Origin: Zoopage sp. CT-All
Lineage: Eukaryota; Zoopagomycota; Zoopagomycetes; Zoopagales; Zoopagaceae
Assembly: GCA_004114245.1 (NCBI GenBank)
Contig: QZWS01000064.1
Coordinates: forward strand, 1-31,086
Direction of reading: 5' to 3'
DNA: 31,086 bases
Under the pieces are notes generated by a model, which was not told where the DNA came from, searched no databases, and was given only the letters and a program-made list of their open reading frames with translations. The translations under genes were made by a program, and so were the position numbers. Below, in pieces: positions 1 through 9,400 of the stretch (within the stretch, counting starts at the first letter, position 1; each line of letters starts with the position of its first letter).

Positions 1-164
1 GCCCCGCCGCCGCCTTGATGCCGCCGCAGCTTGCGCCCCATGTCGCCTGCATCAAGACGGTGCGCTTCAGCCGCTTCGAGAAGATCGGGACCACGCACGC
101 CGGGGACGAGTACGATCGGAGGCCGCTGACGCCGTGCTACGACTCGTTTGAGGCGGGCGCGTAG
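1..164 (+). CDS. 3' end of a protein with a C-terminal PP1-docking motif (partial)
   Basis: An open frame (codons from base 3) enters from the left edge and stops at TAG 162-164, giving the last 53 residues. The tail carries KTVRFS at about 54-71, an RVxF-type protein phosphatase 1 docking motif, followed by a Thr-His pair and EYDRRP at about 105-122. The arrangement V-x-F-S, a short spacer, Thr, then Y-D-R-x-P is known from fungal PP1 regulators of the Bni4/Afr1 type, which bring PP1 (Glc7) to sites of wall growth. The assignment rests on this motif only; the rest of the protein is outside the window. It could be another PP1-binding scaffold. Confidence 0.55.
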   Translation, partial: PAAALMPPQLAPHVACIKTVRFSRFEKIGTTHAGDEYDRRPLTPCYDSFEAGA

Positions 165-441
165 CCAGGCGCTGGTAATCGTCGACGTGGTGCGGTGTGT
201 TTGAGATGCATGGAGACGGCCGGCGGCGGATGCAGCACCGCGGCCTATCGCTCCTCACGGCGCTGGCGGATGCAGCCCGCCAGCCACCGTGATAATGCCG
301 TTTCACAAATGCTTATTGCTGTGTTTAACAACAGAGTGTGCATGTTGGGCCGCGCACCGCGCACGCCTTCCTTTCTAACCATCCTCCCCCGCAGGCAGTC
401 ACGCGATATTGCCACCGTCTTTGTAGCATCGTGTCCTCACC

Positions 442-672
442 ATGGTGCGCATCTCCGCCCGTCGTAGGAACTAACGCCGCCGGATGCAGGCCGCCCCGAC
501 AATGAAGCAGCGCAGCAACCTGCATGCGCAGAACATCCACCGCCGTGGCAACGTCCCCGCAACCCTCAACCCCAAGAAGAAGGTCGCCGCGCCCATCGCC
601 CCCGCCGCTCTTGCCCTGCTCGTGTTTATCGTCATCGGGGGCGCCGTGTTTGAGCTGCTCAAATGGATTTAG
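442..672 (+). CDS. RAMP4/SERP1-type stress-associated ER membrane protein
   Basis: A tail-anchored protein of about 61 residues that acts at the Sec61 translocon in the ER membrane (RAMP4/SERP1; yeast Ysy6). Seen: KQRSN near the N-terminus, then NIHRRGNV, which matches the family core (KQR..AN...NI..RGNV), a basic PKKK stretch, and one C-terminal membrane segment (ALALLVFIVIGGAVFELL). I prefer a two-exon model: ATG at 442 in a good context (tcaccATGG), intron 445-489 (45 nt, GTGCGC..CAG, with a CTAAC branch site about 15 nt before the acceptor), giving MAAPTMKQRSN. The unspliced alternative starts at ATG 484 (MQAAPTMKQRSN), and 442-474 would then be a 10-codon upstream ORF. The two products differ by one residue. 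Family assignment is strong; the start is less certain. Confidence 0.85.
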
Positions 673-784
673 GAGGGTGTGGTTGATGATGCTCCGCCGA
701 ATGTACAAGTCCACCGCCTCACTGGCAAGCAATGATGGAATGCCATTTATTTTCGTGGCATAAGAATACCGCCTTCTTGCCACC

Positions 785-1684
785 CTATTTTATACCCGTA
801 TGTAGCACACTGTGCACCGCGTCGCGAACTATCGTGCTCGTTGCCATACCCGTGCCGGCCTGGATCGCGGTCTCTGTCAGCCACGACGACGAACTTGCTG
901 CGGCCGCCGGCGCGGTGCGGACGGTCGAGAGCAGGCGACTTGCAGCCTTGGTTACTGCACCACTGGCGCCATTCACCATTGGCGCCAGCTGGGTCGCCGC
1001 CCACTTCCCCACAAACGCGCCCACCACACCGCCTGCGGCGGCCACCAGCACCGGCATCGTGTTCTTCCGCGCGCTTTCCCTCAGCCGGTCAATCAGCTGG
1101 GTCGCGTTGTCGATTTTACGCCGAGGGATGCCGCGCTTCTTTCGCTTGTAATGGGCCTCGATGCCCTTGCTGGTGCCCTCTGCCACGCCAGCGCCGATTG
1201 CGGAGGCCACGGCGAGGTTGCCGACGGATGAGAATGCAACGAGGGTGCCCGTGGCAAACCCCGCGAGCATCCCGCCGGTGTACGAGGCGATTCCGGTCTT
1301 GTGCTGCCGAATCGGTTCTGTCGCATTATGAAGCTTTGCGTGTGCTCGGCGAAACCGCTTTCGTATGTGCTTCCGGCGGGGGTGGGATGCGACGGTGGCG
1401 CGAGCACGCGAGCGTTTATTGCGGATGGGTGGCACAGCGGTGGGCTTGGACTTCACCGCAACGGGTGCTGGTTCCACCGCGGTGAGCTCGGGCTTCACCG
1501 CGACGCGTTCGGGTTCCACAACGGCGGGCTCGGCCTCCACCGCATCCAGCGCGCTGCTCACCGGAGCATTTACAGTGCTGGGGCCAACGCTATCGCCACC
1601 GTCGATGGGTGCAGCAAGCGTCCCGAGCACCATGACCGCAAGCAGCGAGGCCATGAGGATCCAGCGTCGCCTCAGCGGCGGCAT
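785..1684 (-). CDS. secreted or membrane-associated hypothetical protein with glycine-rich hydrophobic segments
   Basis: 299 residues from ATG 1684; an upstream extension of the frame has only a GTG. The N-terminus is a clear signal peptide (MPPLRRRW, then a hydrophobic stretch ending near GTLAAP). Next comes a Val/Glu/Pro/Lys-rich degenerate repeat (units like AVEPEPxxV, AVKPExTAVEP), then a very basic stretch (KHIRKRFRRAHAK). Two Gly/Ala-rich hydrophobic segments (about residues 135-170 and 205-235) flank another basic patch (HYKRKKRGIPRRK) and resemble the glycine-zipper segments of small membrane-inserting proteins. I recognise no family. The basic clusters between membrane-like segments could allow membrane association or dibasic processing, but that is inference. 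An alternative start is the Met at 1654. Confidence 0.65.
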   Translation of the reverse strand: MPPLRRRWILMASLLAVMVLGTLAAPIDGGDSVGPSTVNAPVSSALDAVEAEPAVVEPERVAVKPELTAVEPAPVAVKSKPTAVPPIRNKRSRARATVASHPRRKHIRKRFRRAHAKLHNATEPIRQHKTGIASYTGGMLAGFATGTLVAFSSVGNLAVASAIGAGVAEGTSKGIEAHYKRKKRGIPRRKIDNATQLIDRLRESARKNTMPVLVAAAGGVVGAFVGKWAATQLAPMVNGASGAVTKAASRLLSTVRTAPAAAASSSSWLTETAIQAGTGMATSTIVRDAVHSVLHTGIK

Positions 1685-1878
1685 TCTAGCAGGGGTTCTA
1701 GCAGGAGTTCTATGCGTCGTCTTCACGATTCGATCCGTGGGATGCGATGAGAGCGGAAGGTCGAGGGTCGTTACCGAGGATTTCTATGGCGTCGCGTGTA
1801 GCAAAGAAGTTTGGGTGGGTGGCAGTTTGGCCGACCATCGTATGTTTTCGAGCACGAAGAAACGTGGCGAAGGGGGAA

Positions 1879-1975
1879 TGCAGATTCCGGTGCAGATTCC
1901 GATGCAGATTCCGGTGCAGATTCCGGTGTATAGACAGCTCCGTGCACAGACAGCTTCCGTGCATAGACAGCATTA
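1879..1975. repeat. 12-bp minisatellite plus a second ~17-bp tandem repeat
   Basis: Four head-to-tail copies of TGCAGATTCCGG occupy 1879-1926, the second ending in A. They run directly into about three degenerate 16-17-bp units of the form TGYAYAGACAGCTTCCG (1927-1975). The array lies about 200 bp upstream of the secreted-protein gene at 785-1684 and about 420 bp upstream of the small gene at 2398, so it is in intergenic or promoter DNA. Confidence 0.9.
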
Positions 1976-2091
1976 GTGCGCCCAGAATATACGGTGTTCT
2001 GCACCCCACGTCCTTTCCCCCTCCCAATACAACGTTTGGCATCGGAACACTTGGATTCCCAATGAGCACAAGTAACATTGCTAACCTCTGG

Positions 2092-2118
2092 CAAGAGTGT
2101 GCAATGCAAGCACTCTTG
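2092..2118. repeat. short perfect inverted repeat
   Basis: CAAGAGTG (2092-2099) and CACTCTTG (2111-2118) form an 8-bp perfect stem with an 11-nt loop. It lies in the intergenic region 1685-2397, which otherwise holds only the minisatellite and the presumed promoter of the 2398 gene. It could be a binding site for a dimeric factor or chance. Confidence 0.4.
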
Positions 2119-2290
2119 ACGGTGCACGTCCTTTTTAGGCAACCGATCGGCTCGTTCCGAATGCTGTCCGTTCAGGTACAGTTCAAATTGCCTGTGCTGA
2201 CTCAGCAAATTTGGTTCCGATACACATTTTGATGACAAATTGTAAGCAATCGGGGGGCAATTTATTTCCTCTGTCAGCAAATCCCAGGCC

Positions 2291-2297
2291 TTAAAAG
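2291..2297 (+). promoter_or_regulatory. TATA-like element before the Tyr-rich mini-gene
   Basis: TTAAAAG lies about 105 bp upstream of ATG 2398. It is followed by a C/T-rich stretch (CCGCCCCCTCCTACCACTC and beyond) and an A/C-rich leader, a typical fungal core promoter and 5' UTR layout. Position and composition are the only evidence. Confidence 0.35.
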
Positions 2298-2397
2298 CCG
2301 GCTCCCACCGCCCCCTCCTACCACTCTTTCCCCCCCACTCGCTCACCAGCCACCACCGCATCGCACCGCGCATCTTACACAGCACTCTCACAGCATC

Positions 2398-2493
2398 ATG
2401 TCGTATTCCTACTGGTCTGATTGGTACGATCGCTACTACGGTCGTCGCGACAGCTACCACTACCGCTCGTACAGCTACAGGAGCTGGTGCTAG
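2398..2493 (+). CDS. 31-residue Tyr/Trp/Arg/Ser-rich mini-protein
   Basis: ATG 2398 to TAG 2491-2493 encodes 31 residues, with nine Tyr, four Trp, six Arg and seven Ser, beginning MSYSYWSDWYDRYYGRR and ending in Cys. There is no signal peptide or membrane segment. The composition is far from random for GC-rich DNA, and a TATA-like box plus pyrimidine-rich leader sits upstream. The next downstream gene on this strand is far away, so it would be its own transcription unit. No family is recognised. Such Tyr-rich peptides could be cross-linking wall or spore-coat components, or RNA-binding low-complexity peptides; both are speculation. It could also be the first exon of a longer gene, but I see no clear donor before the stop. 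Confidence 0.5.
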   Translation: MSYSYWSDWYDRYYGRRDSYHYRSYSYRSWC

Positions 2494-3175
2494 GCGTACA
2501 GTAAATAGGAGGAGAGAGGGGGCCGTTGCCGATTAAGTTTGTATGCGGATGTTACATGGAGAATGTATGTTGATCCGAGTACCTGCCCGCTGCCTTGTAC
2601 AGCATAGAATGAGCGATTCGTATGGGACAATGACCTTGTCGCTGGGCTTGACGCATTGCTGCTCTGGCCTGCTCATTAGCACGCCGGTGGTTCATGCGAC
2701 GATAAGGGGTGAATGATTCACGCAAAATTTTACACGGCAGCGAGGTTTGAGCAATATAGAGAGGATTCACGAGGGTGTCTGATACGGGGTGAGCTGCGAT
2801 TCACAGATCCGGCGAAGAGGGCAATGTAAGAGCAGTATAGACATTGTTCCAGCAATCAGCATCCTGAGGAGCCGTGCTCGGTCTCCAAGACACATACGGA
2901 ATCGCGAGAATGGTTGAGCTAGAGCAGTGACGCGCTGTAAATGATGGCATGCCGGACGCGACACAACTAGAAGTGAGAAGGAGCAGGTGACCTGGCAGCA
3001 CGTATGCAATATCTCCTAATCAAGTTCATTATCTTGACCTCGGAGAGCGGGATTATCGCACGTGGCATTGGATGAGTGTCTCGGCTGGTGCCTTTTCACT
3101 CAACAAGGCAGAGATGCATTTCTTAATGGTTCATCTGATTTCTGCACCATCTCCTCGTCCCTTGTGGCAGTGGTT
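2494..3175. other. intergenic region without a supported gene
   Basis: About 680 bp between the 3' ends of two convergent genes. Frames here on the minus strand (up to 80 codons) begin with GTG or TTG rather than ATG and show no domain. No RNA gene or repeat was seen. Confidence 0.6.
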
Positions 3176-3556
3176 CTACGCGAGCATCTCACTGCGCTGC
3201 TTCCTTGCATATGCAATAGTGGCCCTTAATTTAGCATCGAGGCTTTCAGATGGCGGACCGGCTGCGAGCTGGGCTTCAATCTGGGCAATTTGCTTGTTGA
3301 GGAGATTGGGCTCGTGTAGTTCGTCCAAGACGCTGTTGTATGTGGCGGCATACACTTGCTGTCGAAGTGTTTCATCATATGTTTCCCTGACATCTGGAGG
3401 CTGGTGGCGTGTACGTTTGGGCTCTGGCTCTGGTGCTGGCTCCCTGGTATGCCCGCTTTGGACAACAGCTTTGTCGCGGCCAGCGGCATTGACTGAGGCA
3501 GAGATACAGACGACAGCAAGAGCGACGAGTGCAAAGGATGAGCAGCGGAAGAGCAT
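3176..3556 (-). CDS. small secreted hypothetical protein (126 aa)
   Basis: ATG 3556 opens a classical signal peptide (MLFRCSSFALVALAVVCISA, cleavage probably near VNA-AG). A charged Pro/Glu-rich linker follows (REPAPEPEPKRTR), then a helical, coiled-coil-like C-terminal half (QQVYAATYNSVLDELHE, then NLLNKQIAQIEAQLAA) ending in a stop at 3176. The frame stays open 59 codons upstream, but that part is low-complexity translation of the 5' region, so the Met before the signal peptide is chosen. No family is recognised. It is divergent from the small secreted gene at 3928, with 371 bp between the two starts, which presumably hold both promoters. Confidence 0.65.
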   Translation of the reverse strand: MLFRCSSFALVALAVVCISASVNAAGRDKAVVQSGHTREPAPEPEPKRTRHQPPDVRETYDETLRQQVYAATYNSVLDELHEPNLLNKQIAQIEAQLAAGPPSESLDAKLRATIAYARKQRSEMLA

Positions 3557-3927
3557 GGTTTCCTGTGAGTTGCAGTTGTGGAGGTGTAGTGTGCGGTGGA
3601 TGTGGGGCTGGTGGTCTTGATGGTTCAACCCCAATTCAAGCAGCCGGCCGACGCAGCCGGACCTTCTGCCGCCACCCGCGTCTGCCGCCCTCCCCTCTCC
3701 ACGCTCTGCCGCCGCACCTGGTGTTCGGCGCATTCAACCCACCGCAACGTCTCTGTTGCCTCTATCTGCCCGCTCATCCCTGCTGGAAACAGAGCCATAC
3801 ATCCTGAAAGCATCAGCTCCCACTGTTATCTGCACTCACCGCGCTCAGCAACCAGCCAACCAGCTATCCACTCGCCTGACCAGAAAGCAGCGTCGTGATC
3901 CATCACTCCTCATAACAGCAGCGTGTC

Positions 3928-4200
3928 ATGTTGGGCAGCCCGGTTGCAGGTCACATCCTCGTTGCTCTGCTCGCCGCCTTCTTGGCTCCCACCGCCGCCG
4001 CCCCCAGCCCCACAGGCACTGTCGAAACAACACCCATGCAGCATATGCACCTCTTTCGCCGCGCAAGCATACCCAACCCGGCACTCGTGCGCGCCCAGCC
4101 GATGGAGCCTGTGCAGCTCCAACGCAGTGGGGGATCCAGCGCGCCGTATCCTGTGGGCAAGAGCGGGTGGTCGCTAAAGACAGCCAAAATTGGGCGGTAG
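3928..4200 (+). CDS. small secreted hypothetical protein (90 aa)
   Basis: ATG 3928 to TAG 4198-4200. Residues 1-25 form a signal peptide (hydrophobic core ILVALLAAFLAP, cleavage near TAAA-PS). The mature part of about 65 residues is Pro/Ser/Arg-rich with no cysteine and no recognisable domain. A potential dibasic site (FRRAS) falls about 20 residues into the mature chain. The same DNA lies in an upstream in-frame extension of the Rab GEF frame, but that extension has no domain content, and the signal peptide favours this frame. Function unknown. Confidence 0.55.
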   Translation: MLGSPVAGHILVALLAAFLAPTAAAPSPTGTVETTPMQHMHLFRRASIPNPALVRAQPMEPVQLQRSGGSSAPYPVGKSGWSLKTAKIGR

Positions 4201-4406
4201 CCTCCGCAGGAGCCAATAAATGTATTCTCGTCCTCCACCCGTGCATGGTCACGAGAAAGGCCGCCCTCACTGGGCGCTCTCTCCCTTGTGAGCTACCCAC
4301 GGTCGACGTTGAAGGGCGCGGGGACAGGACGCTAAAACAGCCGTGTGGCCACTCACTGTTTGTGCGTGCCAGGCAATCAAATATACCCAAACCAAGTCTC
4401 CCAAAT

Positions 4407-6191
4407 ATGAGCCTGCAAGAGCTCAACCACGACGACATCCCCGCGCCGCTCTTGCCGCTCTCCCCATCCTTTGCTCCATCCATCTCTCGCATCGACTCGC
4501 TCAACTCGCGCCTCCAAGAGTCCCTGGCCATCGCGCACAACCAGCTCAACTCGCGGTCATCCTCCACGCAACCCCCCGGCGACTCCGATTCCGATGACCA
4601 TGCATCCAACGTCTCGCGCAAGGTGGCCCCACTCGAGGTAGCGACAATGGCACATCCCATACCGCTGTCGTCCTCGCACTCCCCCGGCATCAGGGGCGCC
4701 CGTCTGCACCTTTCCCCGCGTCCGGTCTCCGCCTACGGCTCCCTCTCCCATGATTCACCATCCCTGGCGCCCTCCCGCGACGCTGATGCCGCCATTTTGC
4801 AGCTAAAATCAGACCTAGCCACTCTCAACGCAAAGCTCATCCAAGAATCCTCGCTGCGCCAGCAGCTCGAGCACGAGAAGCTCTGCATCGAGTTGCAATT
4901 GGAGGATCTCTCCCAGTCGCTGTTCCAGGAGGCTAATAAAATGGTCGTGGACGTGCGGCGTGATTTATCCCAGAGCCAGGAGCGTGAGGTGCTGCTCGAG
5001 GAGCTGCTGCAGGAAAAGGCACACGAGGTGGAGCGGAAAGTCAAGGAGCGCGATGGGTGGAAAATGCGCTGGGAGGAGGAGGTCGAGGCACGACGCATGG
5101 AGAAGGAGATGGTCGAACAGAGGCACAAGGCGTCTGCTGCCGGCGCTGCAGTCGCCCGAACGCGTGCTCGATCTGGGGCGTTGCTTGATGACAGCGCGGT
5201 GAACGACGCCGCCCTTCCCGACGACGATATTTCTCCGATGCGAGTACGTGGGGCATCGCAGATATACGCGTCCTCGCCGTCAAATCTCATTGGGCCGTGG
5301 ATCGATCCCGTATCACTGCATTTCCGACCCACGGACCCCGCGTTCCTTGAGTTTGTGGAGTTCTGTGGACCAACAGCGCTAGCCGTTGGCGGAACAACAC
5401 TCAATTCGTCCGTGGCAGCACCGTCGGTGGGTGCATCTTTCGCAGGCTCCCCGCCCCCGTCTCCTGATTCCTACATGCTGCCGCACCCCTCTATTTTCAG
5501 CCAGGCGTCGGCAGCAGCGACACTCGCCCCAATCGAGGTCAATTGGAACGCGGTCTGGGCATGTAAATTTTCACGCCGTGTTCAACAGGAAGACGTTGAT
5601 TCGTGCTTGAAGTTTGCCGCGGCGAGCTGGAAAATGTCGCGCAAACTGCCCGCTGCATGCCGCGCTGGCTCCGTGTTTCTCGAGCTTGTGCCAGCCACCC
5701 CGTCACGCGCAGCAACGGCACCGGTGAGCAAGACTGCGAAGCGGCGCAGTTTCTTTTTTGGCGGGACTGTGGACGTGCTTACCGATCCGAGCGTTCCGTC
5801 ATCGCCGCTCCCTGACTCGGTGTGCGCCCTCTGTGCCGCTTCAACGCGAGCCGCGCACATTCCAGCATCGCCGCCTGTGTACCAGCTCCGATTTGACGGC
5901 GAACCGCCCCCAGCCTCTACAGATCTCGAGCAACTTGTGTGTTCTGACTGCCGGTCCCGGCTCGTTGTCGTGTGCGAGTTTTGGGCGTACCTGCGCATGA
6001 TCAAGCTCGGACTGGTTCGCCGGTCGCTTGTGTTCATCTGGGCAGAGGTGCAGCGGCGACGCGTCGGAATGTGGGCGGTCCGAAACGGAGTGCGATGGGT
6101 TTCATCCCCCGACGATCGGCGAGACTCGGGCGAGGTGGAGCACGGGTGGATGCAGGTCGATCTTGCCCAAGAAGCAGATGAGGGAACGTAG
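4407..6191 (+). CDS. Sec2/Rabin8-like Rab guanine nucleotide exchange factor
   Basis: 594 residues from ATG 4407. The frame is open further upstream, but that part is domain-free and overlaps the gene at 3928. Residues about 126-241 are a long coiled coil containing LEDLSQSLFQEANKMVVDVR, the Sec2 core that opens the nucleotide site of Sec4/Rab8-type GTPases on secretory vesicles. About residues 375-575 match the C-terminal half of Rabin8-type proteins, including two Cys pairs (CALC near 473, CSDC near 513) and CEFWAYLRMIKLGLV. The N-terminal 125 residues are Ser/Pro-rich and disordered. In this family the protein drives polarised exocytosis downstream of Ypt31/32 or Rab11. It lies head-to-tail with RasGEF A, 211 bp upstream of it. 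No intron is needed. Confidence 0.9.
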   Translation: MSLQELNHDDIPAPLLPLSPSFAPSISRIDSLNSRLQESLAIAHNQLNSRSSSTQPPGDSDSDDHASNVSRKVAPLEVATMAHPIPLSSSHSPGIRGARLHLSPRPVSAYGSLSHDSPSLAPSRDADAAILQLKSDLATLNAKLIQESSLRQQLEHEKLCIELQLEDLSQSLFQEANKMVVDVRRDLSQSQEREVLLEELLQEKAHEVERKVKERDGWKMRWEEEVEARRMEKEMVEQRHKASAAGAAVARTRARSGALLDDSAVNDAALPDDDISPMRVRGASQIYASSPSNLIGPWIDPVSLHFRPTDPAFLEFVEFCGPTALAVGGTTLNSSVAAPSVGASFAGSPPPSPDSYMLPHPSIFSQASAAATLAPIEVNWNAVWACKFSRRVQQEDVDSCLKFAAASWKMSRKLPAACRAGSVFLELVPATPSRAATAPVSKTAKRRSFFFGGTVDVLTDPSVPSSPLPDSVCALCAASTRAAHIPASPPVYQLRFDGEPPPASTDLEQLVCSDCRSRLVVVCEFWAYLRMIKLGLVRRSLVFIWAEVQRRRVGMWAVRNGVRWVSSPDDRRDSGEVEHGWMQVDLAQEADEGT

Positions 6192-6402
6192 CTATCCTCC
6201 TATGCAGTCATCATCGGCACGTTTGCTGAGTGTAGATAGCACAGCACGGCAATTGCAACATTCCGGTGGCAGTTTACGGGGAGCTGCGATAATCAACAAG
6301 GACTCGGTCATCGTTGCCGTGACCAGCCAGCTCCCTCCAGTCAAGGCAGCCGCAGTCCACCGGCCCTGTCTATCATCACCTCCCCACGCCTCGCCTCGCC
6401 GC

Positions 6403-9400
6403 ATGACCGCCGCGGCTGCGGTGCTCGCCGTCGTCGCCGCACACCAACCCTTCAATCCGTCCGAGCCCGACTGCCTTGCTCTCACCGCCGGCGATCGCAT
6501 CCTCGTCTTCAAGCACGACGCGTCCGGGTGGTCCTACGGCGCGCGCTCGGGCCCTGACCCCGCCCACGGCTGGTTCCCCGCAAACTTCTGCCAGGCCGTG
6601 GATGAAGACGAATCAAAGCTGGTGATGGAAGAGGAGGCGGAGCGGGCCGCGAGTCTGGAGCCCGGGAGTCTGGTCATGGCGGCACAGACGACACTGGCCT
6701 CCGGGAATTATCCCTCCGGGGCGTCAGTCTCCATCGGTGATGGATCATCCGTGCTGGGAGCAGCCGGGAGTGTGTTGGCAACTTCCGACGCAAGTGGTGC
6801 CGAGTGCGCTCTATCAGGCGAGCATAATCCTCCGAGAAGATTCCGCGCCACGCCAATTCTCACCGTCGCCACGAACATCGCATTCAGCAGTCCTAGCACC
6901 ACGGCGACCGCTGATTCCGCGGCCACTCTGGTCAGGCAACCAGTCGCTGAGCATCACTCGTCCTCGACAACCCAACGAAATACCCCGGCCTCACTCCTAT
7001 ACACGTTCCACAATCACCTCGCCGCGCTGACCTCTGCCTCCACCACCGCCAAGGAGAAGCATGTCGCGCTCCAGCAACTTTTGGCCGTCGTTCGCGCCCT
7101 CTTCCGAATCGCACCAACGTCATCCGACAAGGATGCGCGCGTCAAGGACATGAAGCGCGAAGTCATCGACGCCCTGCGCGAACTAGGCGAAGCAGGTAAA
7201 TTGCTGCTGGGATTTGGACGGAAACAAGCGGATCAGCACCGCCGCAATCGCTCCGACGAGACCCTGATCACGCCTCGCCACGAGCGCGACCTTTGGGATC
7301 AGCTGCGTGCACGAGCCGAGCGCGTTCGACAAGCCGTGGAATGGTATGTGGAAATGGTAGACGGCGAGCCCGAGATCGTGGAGCTACAAACCACGTCGCT
7401 CAGAGTCGCAGCGCAAGAGATGCCTGCGACTCCAACCAGTCCGACTCGAGCATTCGCCCTTGGTCTCAAAGGTGCTCAGCATAGGAGAGGGGCTAGTTCG
7501 GCGGACGTGGATCGTGCGCTGCTCACTTACCTCGACGAATTACACGGACAAGTTCGTGCTTCTGCCAACGTGGTCCTGCGCCGCCTTACGACCATCAAGC
7601 GAGAATCAGTAAGCTCGCGCATGACCTCTGCATCCACGGGAAGTGGAGGTGCATCGCGACTCTACGCCGAACTCTCCGAGCCAGTGCGAGACACACTGCA
7701 TCATGCTGGCCAATTGCTGTCCTTTGTCAGTGACCTGCGAATTCCAGATGCCGAAGAGCTGGTTGCTTGTCGCGATGATCCTGCCGCAGTTGTGCAGGCA
7801 TCGATGATCAACGCCTTTTCTCACCACCGTGAAGCTGTTTACGCAGAGCTCAACGATTTATTTACCACCGCCGCAACCTACGTCAATCTTCCGGCCGCTG
7901 CGGCGGGTGTTGCGGGAGCGATGCTTGCTGGTCGAGCATCGATGGACATCGAAGACTTGTCGTCGTCTTCGACCTCTGGCCTCATGCTCATCTCACAGGC
8001 TGTCACGAGCGTGTCATCTTCCGTCGGTGCGCTGGTCGAGGTTACCCGGACAGTCATCCCGCTGCAACGATTGCAGTCGCAAGCTGCCGAGCTGCAAAAG
8101 GCGGCATCTGATGCGCGTGCGATTGCGTCAAAGATAGCCCCGGAAACGCCAGAGTCGGCGTATTCATCAGGCTCGCCAATGATGCCAGCGGCGATGATTG
8201 CTGCCGGCATTAAAACCGCAGGGTTTCGACAAGAATCAAGCGAGCGAATGTCTTCACCGCTGATCTCCTCGTCCAGCATCACTTTCCCCCCCGTGAGATC
8301 TCAGTCGCCCAGTGCTGAGCGTCGATCTCCCGCTCCTATGCTGGTGTCACCTGCAACCGTGAGAAAGCTACGAGATTCAAGCAGCGTCGTTGCGCCGCAT
8401 CCGCTGCGCATTGTCACATCCACACAGAACGACCCTCCAGATACACCCGGACCTGTTGCTGCAGCCGTCGAGGGTACTCACCGAAGAAAGATTTCTGTTG
8501 CCTTGTTGGAAGCCATCGAGCAGCACGAACAACGTCGCATCCGTGCTGCCACACTCAATCCCACTCTTGCCCAGACACGCGTATTTAGCTTTGTCCAGCC
8601 ACTTCCGTTTTCCAGCCGGTATTCAGCATATTCGTCGCGAGCTGTCCTCCAAGGCACCGTTGAGTACCATGCGCCGGCTGAACTACGAGGCGCCAGCATC
8701 CATGTTCCCGACCGGCTGACGGAAGCCACATGGGGTTCTCGCGACAAAGCCGCTGCTGTGTCGAATGATGAAAGTAGTGCTTTGTTGCGGGTTCACGGTG
8801 GCAATGTATCAGGAGCAAGCCCGCTTGGTAATGCCAAAGTGATCAAATTCTTTGGCGTTGAAAGCCATGCTGCGAGAGCAACAACCGAAGTAGGTTTTGT
8901 GCGAGCTTCAGGCAGACCGTTTGACGAATGATAGGACCGGTCTCTCTGGTTTATTAAGCGCGGGTACCCACCTACGGATGTGACCTACAACATGGAGAAT
9001 CAGCTGACGGGCGGAACATGGGAAGCACTGGTTGAGATGCTTACTCCCCACGATGGGGCAGCCGGTGGGTCCATATTCATGTGGGTGTTGATCTTGATTG
9101 CGTATAGATCCTGACTATTCGTCGGTATTCCTCCTGACGTTCCGGTGCTTTTCTACACCTCAAAAGCTATTGGAAGCCTTGGAGAGTCGGTTTTTTCTGG
9201 TGCCTCCTCCAGAACTGAATCCGGACGAGGTAGCCGTTTGGACCGACCGCGTGCAATCCCCAGTACGCTTGCGAGTGTTCAATGTGCTCAAGAGCTGGCT
9301 CGAATCGTATTTCTTTGATGGATTTGATGATGCTTGCCTGGACAAGATGCAAAGTTTCGCCGAGATACATTTCACGGGGGCAATGAGCCAGAACGGATCA

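Noticed and set aside
325-783. 152-codon minus-strand frame over the RAMP4 gene
   Set aside because: It is the antisense shadow of RAMP4 and its promoter, with no recognisable domain.
2552-3009. minus-strand frames of 66-80 codons in the 2494-3175 gap
   Set aside because: They start with GTG or TTG, have no domain or convincing signal peptide, and overlap one another in different frames.
3756-4406. 217-codon N-terminal extension of the Sec2-like protein
   Set aside because: The extension has no domain, overlaps the signal-peptide gene at 3928-4200, and the Met at 4407 begins the family-like sequence.
6028-6402. 125-codon extension before the SH3 domain of RasGEF A
   Set aside because: It overlaps the end of the Rab GEF in another frame and is low-complexity; ATG 6403 sits directly before the SH3 domain.
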